NCBI GenBank assembly: GCA_963971405.1
Contig: OZ020485.1
Location: 7,068,001 to 7,132,000 of the forward strand
Source: Psococerastis gibbosa
Taxonomy: Eukaryota > Arthropoda > Insecta > Psocodea > Psocidae
Direction: 5' to 3'
Length of the DNA stretch: 64,000 nt
The notes beneath the pieces are model-generated. The model did no database searches, was not told the origin of the DNA, and saw only the letters and a list, made by a program, of their open reading frames with translations. Positions 1 to 12,600 of this stretch are shown piece by piece; the stretch's first letter is position 1, and each line of letters begins with the position of its first letter. The translations under genes were made by a program, and so were the position numbers.

Positions 1-414
1 CTGAACATAACTATACTAATTTCTATGCTAAACGCAACGGACGTAGAGTCCTTGCTCTACCCACGCCATCTCAATTGGCAAGTAGGTATTATTATTATAG
101 TTTTAGGTCGTTGAACAGCTCGAACAAAATATACTCTCGAGTACTGTACATTATGTGATTTCACACAAAGCATTTATAAATTAATTGGAACTTTCCTGCC
201 AGGTCCAAGGAACTGATCTCGGGAAGCGAGCCACTCTGAGCAGTGGCACTTCCTTAAATGGGTCAGGATTAAAGAAGACGAAGTATACCTCAGCTTTGTG
301 AGTGAGGGACATTCGCAAAGTGGCAAGTAGGGAATAATGTCGGAAGGAGTTTCATCGAACGGCCTCTCAGCGGTGTTACTTAATGGTACTGTTTACAATT
401 AACGCTTTACTTAC
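1..414. other. Intronic sequence beyond the last visible RME-8 exon
   Basis: This lies after the donor site of the exon ending at 415, so it should be RME-8 intron. The next expected RME-8 exon is not present here. A stretch around 190-350 is open on the minus strand for about 50 codons, but I do not recognise the translation and it does not match the next part of RME-8. Nothing else can be supported. Confidence 0.5.
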
Positions 415-3400
415 GATCTTTCTATGGGAGATTCGTTGTTCTCGTCTTTCTCTAGAAGCATTCGCAAGTAATATTCACCAATTTTAACCTCACCAGCTAG
501 GCACTGGTATGGTACCTCAAACTCAACATGATTCCACGAAATAAGAGCATTCCCAGAAAGATCTCGATCTCTAGCGAACACACGGATTTGATTCTCAAGT
601 GCCTCACGAAGTTCATCACGCGTCTGTAAATAAATAATGCAAGAAGTATGAGGAGAGTTTCCATTTTTTCCATTTCCATTAAAAGGGCATAAGTCTGAAG
701 GCTAGGTTCATTTTTCTTGGGTTTGTGATGATGTGGTTAACAATAATCCAAGCAGCTTCGCTTTTCGAGGCTGATTTAGGAAATGAATAGGAATCCAGTC
801 TGCTACAAATTCTTCAATGTAATGAAGACACGGCGGCTCAATAAAGGCTGCTAAAAACTTCCTGGCAAGTAGCTGCTGCTGGTAAAAGATGGGAAATGAC
901 CATCGGGTCAAACGCAACCCCTAGTAGACTGCCAAAGGACGTCGCTGTCTCCCCCTTCAGGATGGCGACCAGTCATGAATGCCCCCAGAGCCACCTGCAC
1001 AGAATGGGCCTCGCTGAGTTCCTCATCTGCCCCCTTTATGAACAGGGTGAGGACACGGCCGTCTACCTGTCCGAATGCAGGGCTCTATACAATGATGACG
1101 ACGATGAAGTCTCATTGCAGGAACGGTCAAAATTCCACGCCAGACGGCGTCTAATGACAGAAATGTCACGGTCGGGAGTTGGGTGAGTAATATAAGTAAT
1201 AGTAAGTATACAGGCGGCATAATTTAATTATAAATACTGAGTTATCGGCTTAATATATCCTGCAGAATGGAGATGGAAAGGAAAATGCCCATATTATTCT
1301 TAGACTCATACTCACTTTGTGATTCCATATGAGATGAGCTAAAGAATGGTCTAATCTGAATTGGTAATAAAAATAGGACCAATTAGCAGCAGACTTGACT
1401 CTCTCTCGACGTTTTCTCAGCACAACAGGGCGATTACTCTTCTCTTTCTCACGATTCCTCGGTTCAAGACCGACCCGGACCCCCCAGTGGACTAGCGCAT
1501 CTTCAACCCTTTTCTCAATAGCCTAAAACAGAGGCACACACAAGTTATACAAAACCGTCAACAACTCCAACAAATCGTTGAAGTAAAATTATTATTATTT
1601 TGCATTGAAGGGTTGCATGAATGCCATACTGAAAATCTCACGTGTTTTACATGATCAATCAGTGAGCGGGTTGTACCACTTAGCTGTTAAACTTATATGC
1701 GGCAACTTGTTAGCAACCTATTAACAATCCGAGTCTTTGGAACATTGCCTATAGTACACGTAATAGGGACTATACAAGTAAAATTGGGTTGCTCCACACT
1801 TGGACAATTTTTTACATACTTTAATTTGTCGCTCTACTGCCTGCCATTGGGGCCCTCGCTTTCCGCTCTCGCTTTGAGACACTGCCAGTTTCAGATTATC
1901 GCGAGTTACCAAACGTTCTTGAGCCAGCACAGACTCCGGCACTTTTTCTTTAGAGTCTAGGAAAGTTATGAGACCAGCGGGCTGAAAATACATATAAATA
2001 CATCAATAAGTATTAAAATTGCTAGTGTCAGAAACCTATACACCCCTCAAATACTAAGTTATTTTGAGTTTAAGAGAAAGAAAATTAAACTATGTGCAAA
2101 AATCTTACCTCCAAAGCTGTGATTTTTTTTTTTTAATTTTATGGATAAACTTGATAAGTGTTGTTACCAACGATAAAATGTAATAGATGGAGCCTAACCA
2201 TGAGTTAAGTGTCGGCGTTAGCAGTGAAACGTAACGGGAAATTGCAAAGGAAGGGTTTCCTGGTTGTTGGGTTTCAACAAAAAAATGAAAATACCGCTAA
2301 ATGAATAACAAATTAACAATCCAACAGACAGGGCTGACAACAGAACGCAGGCGCAATTAGTTCTGCGCACTTGGTCTTGGATCCCTGGAAATCTAAATAG
2401 CATGATTTCAATTTTATTGGACTTACCGCAGGAACCACCCACTTAGACTATGAAACGACTACATGACTACCTGGTTGTTACTTACACTTGTTAGTGAGAG
2501 TCAGAATCAGGGTGACACCATGAAAAGATTATAACTTCACAAACTGACATGTTATTAACTAAATTTTTGGTGAGTTTCTACACGAAAATACTTAAATAAT
2601 CCATGAGTTAATCCCATATCTCTACTGGCAGGTTTTTGAGGGATAGAAAAAATTAGCGTTCATTATATAATCCACTGTTATTTGGACACTGCAACCAGCT
2701 AACACAAAATAGGTTAAAAATGACTCACGAAAATTCGCTGAAGCAGTTCCATACTAGGAGAACTTTCAGTCACCCACAGACCAATCAGGTGTCTGCTCAG
2801 TTCTCTATGAGCCAATAGGCGACTGTCTGTTGGAGGAGTAAATAGAGCATTGAGAAGGTGTCGGGGGAAGGCGCCCTCCGACAGGGCAAGAGCTTGCATC
2901 TTACTGGAAACCGCCTGATCCCCTTCTTCAATAAGTGCCCGCATCACAAGTCCAGCGCCTTTAACAACCGCCAAAGATGTATGCTGAAATAAATAAATAA
3001 ATAAAATAAATAAATAGTGACTTTTTTTGTTCTATTACTAAGCGCAAACAAGCGGAGTTAGGGCTATAAAGCCTTCTCTTACTCACAACTACTAAGGTAT
3101 GGCCAGAAAATGTAGCAAGTGTAGGACTCGAACGGACAACCATTTTGGTTGAAAGTCGGAGTCCGTACCAGTACTCTACATGTCCATAGCCATAAACATT
3201 TAAACGTTAATCTTTTCCGCTCTGACCCATTGATATACCACATTTCTAAACTGAAAAGCAGTGATTATACACAGAAAAACTTAAGGTAAGGATAGTAATT
3301 ACCTGAAATAATCTGAATAAAGAGCGACCCCGCGAGGCAACCATGTCTAGTAGAGAATCGAAGTCTTTCCCATCTGTAGTTTCGCAAAAGGGCACACAAA

Positions 3401-6400
3401 GGGCAAAGGTGAGAAAGTCGAGCATGGCGGCAACCACGAGAGCCCCAGTGCCACGATTCTGAAAATTGAAAAGGAAGTAAACCATTTAGATAGAGTATAC
3501 TCCACTTCCATTACACACCAAACTAGAGTTCTCTATAGGAGAGATGCGAAATTAGAGCACGCCAAAAATATTTTTTGAGTCCTGGGGATACCTGATGCCA
3601 CACGTCTCCTATGAAAAACGACCAGTATCTCCCCCATTCAAGACTTACAATATGACACATCCACATATCGAGCAGTTTCTCGATGAAAGGTTTGCTAGAG
3701 AGCAGTGAAGTCTTATTGAACTGTTCCTGTCGGATGTCGTAGTCCTGGTGCATGGGGTGGAGCAGGCAGCACATCATATCGATGGCGGCGTGCGTCACCG
3801 CCTCATTGTTTCTCTTGAGCGCCGTCACTACCTGCTTACCAACGCTCTCCCTCAGCCTGTAAACAACGAACACATATTGCTATAGTCTGGAACCGAAAAG
3901 TATTGGTTGGTAAAATTAAATTACGATTTCTGTATGAAGTATGACTCCGAAAGTCAATTCTAACATTGAGCCAAAGCCTCAAAAGTAAATACACAAACGT
4001 TTTACCATTTTTCACAGGATTGCCATCGTGGTTATTATGGAACTATCTGCGTGGAAACTGTAAAAGGCCAGATGCGTTAGGCTCGACCACCGCCTCATTG
4101 ACCTCAAAGATGTCAGCAACATGAGCCACAGTAGGCCTTTCACCAATTATTTAACATAGCTTTAATGCACAAACATATTGAACAAAAAGTTAATACATAT
4201 TTGTTCAAACTTGTAAAAGTGGGCTTGACATAGAGGACCGAAAATAATACCCCTTTCGTGACAACATTTACCAATCATTAGGTTCGCAGCATAAACATAA
4301 AATATATAAAGGTAGTTATTAAAAATGGTAGGCAATTGGTTTTTAATAAATCTGTTTCACAGAAAAATGTTACTCGTCGAGAAAAAGAAATTTTTACTGA
4401 CCCAGATGCTGTTGTAAAGGCAGTGAATCCTATTTTAGATGCAAACAGTCTTCGTAACGCATGAAAATGTGCTTCTAATTCTGTAAGTCCATAAGAGTTT
4501 TGTTCACAGTCTTCTGCAGCCAGAGCAATTAGAGCGTTTGTTATCATTTTCTCCTTATTTTCCGTGAAGAGCCCCTGGACATAATAAAAATATTTTGTAT
4601 AGAAAGTAATATCTAGCCTACACTCTTGTAATGGGAGTTTTCGAAATTGTTTAAAACTATCCAACAGTTCATAAATATGGATCAAAATTCGAAGGGACAG
4701 TATAAGGGAACTATTAATAAATCAGAAGAGCATTGAAATAACCTATGATAAAGAGATAGGATGGAAAGGTGAAAGAAAATTCAGAATGTGGATTTCTATA
4801 AAGGATCACTAAAATTTGTTGGTAAATAGTACTTACGTCCTGGGTGACTGAGTGGATGAGCCCGCTGTACGGAACGTTACAATTAAATCTAGCTACCGCC
4901 TCTTGAAGCGAAACCGCCGGGGGACGCAGGTGCAATAATTTTAGGTGAAGCGACTCAACGTCCTGGTCGACAAACGAGTTCAAAGGACCCCAACGTCTGC
5001 CTCTACAAGTTTTGCTCATTTGGACGTGAACATCTTGATTGCCAGAGCCACGGACGCTGTCAAGCAGTGTTGCAAGTAGGGAATCCCTAAAAACCACAAA
5101 GCATCCTAAATCAATTTTTGCTATCCTTTGGCACAAGCAATTTACAGACACCACCTCGTACTCCTCGGCCCTATCGCACATTTATAACACTACAGTATAA
5201 TAATACGTTTATAATAATTATTAATGTATATGTATTGGCATAAAGCGTACGCCGATGACAGTGCTGGGCCTCTGCGTGGTATGGCCTACTTGGGGCCTCG
5301 TGAGCCGATCCTGCTAACGATCGCCTTGGGAATCAATCACTTACAGTGACTATCAAAGTTGACAACCCGAGGACGGCGATTCGGTAGAGAAGGACAAGAG
5401 ATGAAACATGCAAGAGGTGTCCTGTGGACCAAGTTTTTGTGTAAATATAATAGATATCATCCACCGTTCCATAATTAATTTAGAGTAAGTTCTTATTGCA
5501 ATCCCTTTAGTTCAGGCTTCCATAATTATTGGATGTTTTACGATCTCACGGCTCACTCTGACCAGAAGTATTTTTATCTCATGTCGTTTGTATTCCTACT
5601 AAAATCCTTATTCGAAACTAATATAAGCTACAAGTAATTTAGTTGATATCTTAGGCACTCCTTCAATTCATTGAGTCGGCCAGGGCATGAGTCGGCCAGG
5701 GCATAAGATGCTTTCTCAGTGGCTCTGAATTTGGATAAAACCTACCTAAGACCAGCTGCGACAAGCAGATGATTACCTGTCAGAAGCAGAATATGTTCTG
5801 GTAGCGCCGGTTACATATTCAATAGAGAAAACCTGAGGGTCCTGTGAATCGCGGACGAGACAGCAGATGTCACTGAGGGGCCGGAGGGTGCATACGTTGT
5901 AAGTCTGTGGGTCCCGCTCCAAAATGCACGTTTCTGTCAGACAGAGTAGACGACGCATGGGCTCCTGATGACGGGAACTTCTTTTGTCCACGTTAAACTC
6001 GCACACTGATGTTACATGCTCATCTCCACTAAAACCCAAAATCACCTGAATTAAAGCCAATTCGTGATGAACCAGTAGAATCCGGGATGATAGACCTTCA
6101 TTCATTTTAGTTTATCATGAGTGAAAATGACTTTTACCGGAACGATTGTGAGTGCCAACGGCCATCCCATGTTGTTTTCATGAGAGCAGAGCATGTTTCA
6201 AACTGCGGCAAACTTGGTAGTGTGCACAGCGTTGGCAGGGGAACATGGTGCGACACGATAACGCGCTAAGACTATACCAGTCAGTCTATGTGCGTGTCGA
6301 GTCCTGATCCCCTCCGATTTAATCGTGTGACTTTACCATGTTCCCCAAGTGGTTCGGAATCCACTATAATCAGGAGGCCCACCCTGTCAGTCAACTCCCT

Positions 6401-7882
6401 TTCCCCCGAGGTGACGGAGTCTGCCCTTAGGGTGCCTCAAGTTAACAAACAGACTCACTCCCCCCGCCCGCTGACATGGTTGCTTAAAGCAGAAATGCTG
6501 AGAGCAGGCGTTGGAAACAACAAAACGATCTTGTTTAATAAAACATATTGCGAATTTGTCTCAGAGCTGCACTAATTTCAGTTATCTGTCATGAAATAAG
6601 ATATAAAATAACACTAGTAACTACTGACCTGAATTTTCCAAGACGCTGGGAGGTAAATTCTTGAAAGGTGACTGGTTCCTTGAGAACTGTAATGGCGACC
6701 CCCATTCCGCATGCTAATTCCAACATGCGGTTCTTAATCTCAGATACTTTGTTACAGGAAAACATATGCTAGAGGAAAAATTAAAATAAATCAGAAATAA
6801 TGCAGATATACTGTATATGTAACATTGAGATGCTATTGAAATCTTCCTCAACTTTGCAGGCCATCACAGTTGTATTAGGATTAGACCTGCACGGGCTTTC
6901 AGGTTTTTATTTACCCCTGCTATTAATTTTCGACAGCACCAAGAAAGAATGTATTGCTCAAAATTTCCCAACAATTATTCGCATTATGATCATACAAATT
7001 TGAATGTCACACTAACCATTCTGCTGAATTCGGAGCAAACAATGACAAATCCATCAGGACAATCTTTGACCTCAGAGAAGGCTTGTATATCCGGATAAGC
7101 GTATGAAGCAAGGACAACATTGGTGGCCAAATCTAGCTGATTTAATGCACATGCAGTAAGTTCTAGCAGAACTGGCAACTTTGTGTCCGACCAATGGTGT
7201 TTGTATGATGGATATCGCTAAAATAAATCATAACCGACAATGTTTAATACTTTTTCCAATACGAAAATGTTTATTTATTAGAATTTCATTTAATTTAAGT
7301 CTATTCACGAAAAACCTGGATGGTGGTAATTAAATATAAATTAAGGGATAGTCTGTCAGATAACCAGCCTTTAGCTTACACGGCTGAGGCAGTCCTGCCG
7401 TGCTATGACCACAATACTAACAACTTCCCAGCTGCCATTAGTGTAACTTACTGTAACTAAACCTGCCTATTATAACATAGGCACAGGAAATAACAAATAA
7501 TGATCATATTTATTTATAAATAGCCAACCAGCGTTTCAACTGCATAAATACTTACAAGGACATCTCTTGGTCTGTCTGAGAATAGATGCTTAAAGGCCAA
7601 AACGTTGGAAAGCAGTGTTGCACGAAATTCACACGAAAATTTTAGAGCATCACTTTTCTTATCTTTCCGTAACAATAATGTAAACTCGGTTTTGTTGTTG
7701 GATGCTGGCTGAACATCAACCACTTCGCCATACTCCCAGCGGTTGGTCTGCTCCAGGGTAGTGGGATTGAATGTTGTGATGGCTGTTGCTCCGACAGATA
7801 GCACCCGACGATACTTGCCTTTCCATGTTGAATGCTTTATCACATAAAAGCAGGCTGCGTCAGCCTCTGGGTTTGGGATCAT
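415..7882 (-). CDS. Rme-8: RME-8 / DNAJC13, endosomal DnaJ protein, N-terminal part (12 exons, 3' end off the window)
   Basis: Exons, in reading order: 7882-7556, 7217-7017, 6768-6629, 6028-5777, 5086-4837, 4574-4402, 3856-3649, 3458-3303, 2983-2729, 1981-1820, 1522-1316, 623-415. All junctions have GT donors and AG acceptors and the phase is kept throughout, giving 846 codons. The protein begins [18 protein letters not shown] and continues with [11 protein letters not shown], the conserved start of RME-8. Other family blocks seen are [71 protein letters not shown] and [12 protein letters not shown]-8 works on endosomes, where it recruits Hsc70 through a central J domain and acts with SNX1 and WASH in retromer recycling. 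The N-terminal PH-like repeats are in this window; the J domain and armadillo-like C-terminus are not. The ATG at 7882 was chosen because it aligns with family starts; the exon itself begins after an acceptor at 7907, so a 5' leader exon lies upstream. Confidence 0.93.
896..1186 (+). mobile_element. LINE fragment: C-terminal tail of a reverse transcriptase/RNase H polyprotein
   Basis: An open frame of 96 codons reads [20 protein letters not shown], then [15 protein letters not shown] and a [12 protein letters not shown] block. This is the usual end of jockey/I/CR1-class LINE proteins (a TGH..L..HLHR.GL..CPLC...E...H.L..CPAL pattern), with some cysteines and histidines lost. It lies antisense in an RME-8 intron and is a dead remnant. 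Confidence 0.65.
2987..3186 (-). mobile_element. tRNA-derived SINE, tail abutting an RME-8 exon
   Basis: Read on the minus strand it starts GGACATGTAGAGTACTGG (box A-like) and has CGTTCGAGTCC (box B). It then carries a tRNA-unrelated body (ACATTTTCTGGCCAT, GAGAAGGCTTTATAGCCC, TTACTAAGC relatives) and a (TTTA)n tail. It matches the copies at 22211-22441 and 62950-63172. The tail ends directly at the CAG acceptor of the RME-8 exon starting at 2983. Confidence 0.8.
3857..4401. other. RME-8 intron, no recognised content
   Basis: AT-rich intron between the exons ending at 4402 and starting at 3856. I see no coding exon, inverted repeat or known repeat copy in it. Confidence 0.6.
5087..5776. other. 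RME-8 intron, no recognised content apart from a 17-bp direct repeat
   Basis: No exon with homology to RME-8 is needed here, since the flanking exons join in phase. A short direct repeat (GAGTCGGCCAGGGCAT, twice near 5670-5705) is the only structure noticed. Confidence 0.5.
6195..6531 (+). repeat. Dispersed repeat family (copy 1 of 3)
   Basis: Begins near GCGGCAAACTTGGTAGTGTG and contains GCGTTGGCAGGGGAACATGG, CGTGTGACTTTACCATGTTC and CTTAGGGTGCCTCAAGTTAA. A second copy in the same orientation is at 18716-19010. An inverted partial copy is at about 61765-61925. Family and mechanism are not recognised; no long open frame and no clear terminal repeats. Confidence 0.75.
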
Positions 7883-7906
7883 GTTCCACCGCTCTATCTC
7901 CTCCTT

Positions 7907-9684
7907 CTGTTTGCAAAAATAACAAAACTACGAACTATATTTCCATTTTTCTAATGTCTTATAACTCCTTCTAGGCCTTATTGAAACTTTGATCAATATA
8001 ACACACTTTAAGGGTAAAATAAGTTCAAATACACTAGTAATTAGGATCAAAGTTAAAATGTTTACAATAGATTGTTGACGGCCATCATTGACATTTTAAA
8101 AGAAGACCAACTTAACAAAACAAAAATAAAATTCCCCTACCAAATATTTAAATTTTATAGCGGGAATGTATGAACTTTTTTTATGGAATAAGCTCATATT
8201 TTTATTAGAATTCATTCTTTGGCTTTATTGACCTGAGTAAGTAGTAGTAATATAGTGTAATGGCTTTTAACTTCGATAGGATACATTTAAAAAAATGCAA
8301 CTTGGTCACATACCTTATTTTAGTATACCAACCATTAATTATTTGATTAATATGTTAATAAATAAAAATAAACAAAAAATAACAAAAACTTAGAGTTTTA
8401 GAAAAACTTGTTATAACAACCCGAATTAGTAAAACCCAAATAATCGTTAAGAAATTAACTTTGTCTAAGAAACCCACTTGTGTTAGTATAAAACCCTGAG
8501 CGCTTTCGGCAAGAATTGCCATCTACAGAGGGAAACCCACTAGCACAGTTACACCTTATCTGCGATTTGAGACTTGCTCAACTCGAGGAGAAGATTGCAT
8601 CCTCGAGGAGAAGATTGCATCCTCGAGTTGAGCAAGTCTCAAATCGCAGATAAGGTGTAACTGTGCTAGTGGGTTTCCCTCTGTAGATGGCAATTCTTGC
8701 CGAAAGCGCTCAGGGTTTTATACTAACACAAGTGGGTTTCTTAGACAAAGTTAATTTCTTAACGATTATTTGGGTTTTACTAATTCGGGTTGTTATAACA
8801 AGTTTTTCTAAAACTTTAAGTTTTTGTTATTTTTTGTTTATTAAAATGAAATACCACGAAGTCACGAGTAATCTAATTATTTATAATAAATAAAAGTCTA
8901 ATGCCCTATATGGTATGACATTCTATGACCCTATTTACTCAACATTATAATGCAACATCTGACATTGTGAAGAGAATGGATCTGACTCATCCCCGAATTC
9001 CATAGAAAAAGGTCCAACGATGGTTTTATTATTCACGGTTGGGCATTGCCAGGCGATCCTCGAATTCCTTCTAGACATATTGTTCGGCCAAAATTCCCCT
9101 GAGGGGTCACCCAATAAAAGTACGTATGCAGACTATACCATCCGAAATCCTAGTAATATATTGTAATTTTTTTATGTTCACATCAACTTAGCGGTAGTCT
9201 CAATACCGTAACACAGACTATAGTTACAGTAATATTGTATCAATTCGGTGTCATTAACGGCTACCTACCCCTAACTGTAGCACAGAGGCTTCATTAAGCA
9301 GTAAAAACGAGACAAAATTATATAACTGTAACAAATTTTAATAGCCCGATCGTTCGCGTTTTAGTAAGTAGTAAGAAATTATAACTATTTTGTTCCCTTG
9401 CGCGAGACGGTTACTTAATTTTGTTAGTCATCGTTTTGATATAAGTAGTTAGATTAGATTTCTTTAGACAGTCATCCAACCTATTGCGACAATACGAGTT
9501 GTTTTGTGACACTCAGTTTTGTGTATCATATCCCCTGCAATTCACACACAGGGGGTTGACAGGTGATTTGAAAATTCCGGTATATTATATCTTTGAAACG
9601 ATCCATGTGATATATTATTGAAAGTCCGACTTGCAGAGTCCAATTCCAAACTTAAAATCCCCTTCGTTCTCCAGAAGGCAGTAT
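7907..9684. other. Intergenic region between RME-8 and the xanthine dehydrogenase gene
   Basis: This contains the RME-8 promoter and 5' leader and the 3' region of the xanthine dehydrogenase gene. The only clear structure is the long hairpin at 8367-8842. A short leader exon for RME-8 must lie at or upstream of this gap but cannot be placed by eye. Confidence 0.6.
8367..8842. repeat. Near-perfect 476-bp inverted repeat (foldback element)
   Basis: The left arm (8367 to about 8590) reads AATAAACAAAAAATAACAAA onward and is repeated almost base for base in reverse from 8842 back to about 8620. The centre holds two copies of CTCGAGGAGAAGATTGCATC in direct repeat before the arm reverses. Arms are about 220 bp with very few mismatches, so the element is young or under homogenisation. 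No coding frame survives inside. I could not identify a certain target duplication. Confidence 0.85.
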
Positions 9685-12600
9685 TTATGGCACAATATTC
9701 CATGGTTTGTAGGACTCCGCCTCAGGCTCGGGAAACTGAAAGTAAAATATAGCCTGGTTTTTAAAAAATGTTCATAGATGACAGACAAAGAAGTCTTACA
9801 ACCCCTGTAACTCTTAATTAGAGCACTTTACAATTGAAAAACCGCCATTACGGTAGTGATTTACTTACGAAGGCCAAACTGTATAGGGCCTATTACATAG
9901 TTTCGACATTTAGGCTACATTAAGGGCGTGTTCTAAATAGCTCTATATTCTCTGACATGCGCTAGGTCGGCGACACCACGGCTGCAAGTTTGCATGTACC
10001 TACTTGAATGTTTATCGAGCTTTATTACTCTCTTTGATGAGATAAGATAAGATAAGATACTGTTTATTTCAAAGGTATTCGAAGAATACATAGAAATCGT
10101 TGCGTACAATATAAATAATACAAAATAATCACTATACAAAATAATGATGGCCTAAAGCTAGTGTAAATCTAATCATCAATACAAAAGGGGTCAAACTTTT
10201 CTGTGATCCAACATAGGTGTACTAAAAGTAGGTAGGTATCACTTTTTAGTGGGACATAGCCGGTATCTCGGAATTTTCAAATGTAAGCAAGGCATCAAAT
10301 GAAAGCTGAAAATTTAAGGCTGCAACATTTCAAATACAAACTCGAGTGTCTTTGTTTGAACGCTAGTCCCAAAATGTATTTAAATGTATTTTAACTGCTA
10401 TGAAGTTATATTCACCCTTTTGGCAATGGCATCTTGACATGCCATTCGGATTCGTGACGCAGTAGCTGGAGCATCCAATCGGAAGAACCCCTTTAATCCA
10501 ACTTCTTCACGAGCTGCTTTGACCGCTTCCCATATTGCAAAAAAAGCTGAGCACGCAAGGAATAGGGGAGGTTCACCAACAGCCTGGATAAAAAATAAGA
10601 CGGTAATTAATTTTAAGTTCTGGGTAAAGGGGTCAACTTAACATAAGGCACCACACAAAACATTTCTACTAAACTTATTACGCAAGAGTAAGAGAAAGAG
10701 TAGAATGGCCCTTCGGGGCTAAAGCTCGCCTAATATAAAGACGTTGTTCATTTAATTTTATTTAAAAAAAGAGTGAAATTGCGCGCTTGCCTTCTGATTA
10801 GGCTACAGTATGTACCATAGAAGTATTCAACGGTGAATAATGCCCATAACAAACCTTGGAAGAATACACAGCTCTGGGGTTGGGAGCACCACGGAGTAAC
10901 GACACGTTGAACTCGGCGGGGATATCGGTAAAGCCAGGTATTTTGTACATTCCCGGTCCACGAGTGTACAAAGCACCTGTCGGCGAGTACATGAGTTCTT
11001 CAAGAGTAAACAACCCATAGCCCTGTACAAAAGCACCTTCTATCTGACCAATATCAATGGCGGGGTTCAGACTTTCCCCAAGATCCATGACGATGTCAGT
11101 CCGAAGAACCTACAAAAAACACGTAATTAGTAAATTACCCATCAAAGGTGGCAATTCCACCGACCTTGTTTTTGACCGTGAGCGTGATATTGACGTGGTA
11201 GCAGACATTAAAAACTGTCTAAAAATGTGTGCTACCACGTCAATGTCACGCTCACGGTACAAAACGAGGTCGGTGGAGTCCGCGCAATAGTGAAGAGCGA
11301 TCAGTCTTTTGCCTTTACAATGAGTCAATGACAGTAAAATATAAGCGACTGCGATGAGGTTCATCGTAGAACAGCCCGTCTGAGGACAAGAAGGTAAGAT
11401 TGGAAATGAAGGGATGAGAAGAGAGTTCGGGGAGGAAGAACCATTGGTGAGGAAGATAGCGAGAAGGAGATTGCAATGGTTCGGACATGTAAAGCGAATG
11501 GATAGCAGTAGGTGTGCGAGGAAATAGAGGAAGAAATAGAGGGAAAGCGAAGAAGGGGAAGACCAAGGAAGAGATACAGAAACTAGATTGACGACGTTCT
11601 GAGAAGAGTGGGACTGGCACCGGAGGAAGCGTTGAGTGGCCACAGGTGGAGGGAAAGGCGGGAGTGGAGAAGGCGCAAGCCAAATAAAATAAAATCATGT
11701 ATATTTGTGTCATTTTGCCTGCACACATGCAGTCCATGGATGTTAGGAAGTAGCCTACTCTGCAAAATAATTATCCAAGTTAATTAATTATTCACAAAAT
11801 AAAAGACAAGATTGAACAACCCTTTAGACTATCCAAAAGGTCAGTCCCCCTGAATTCTTTGAAGGAATAGGGACAGGCTATTTATTTTTAAATGCCTTTT
11901 GACGCCTCACCATTTCTAGAGGAACATGATCAGCCTTTGCTGTGGCCGCTAATGTTTTTTTTTTCAACAACCAGTCTGTCCTTGTTTTTCGTATTATATT
12001 CATGGACGTCACAATTCACAACACCCATGCAAATGGAGCTGATCAACACAAATTCATGGATTTTCTTTATGAGCACTCAGGTAGATAGGGAAGTGCAAGC
12101 CAGGTTTCTCGTTACGTCGTGCAAAATATTCATCATCATCATCATCATCAATAATCAGCCCTGGTGTGATATATGAGCCTCCACCCGTGCCTCCTGTCTC
12201 TCTAAGTCTCTACTTTTATGGTAAATTGTTAATCGGCACAAACCTGGTGGTCGCCAGTTAGACAGTCAATTTCTACTTCTGAGGCTGCTACTCCATAAGT
12301 GAAATAGTTAAAAGCTACGCCAGTATTAGTTTTAGCGTCATAGCCTATGTCAGGTGTCCTGTAAAAGAAATTGGTAAGTACTTCATTATAATTTAGGAAT
12401 TATTTGTAAATTTCAGAATAATTAAGGCAAGAGCAGAAATATAAATGCTTTCCGGAATTATTATTAGATATGGAGCCATTTGAAGGAATGATACGTAGTC
12501 AACTTCATGGTTCGAATTTGATTGATAACAAATATAATCTCACTCTATTTTGACAATAAACAAACGAGTCGGTCAGCGTAACACCTGTGTTTGCACCATT

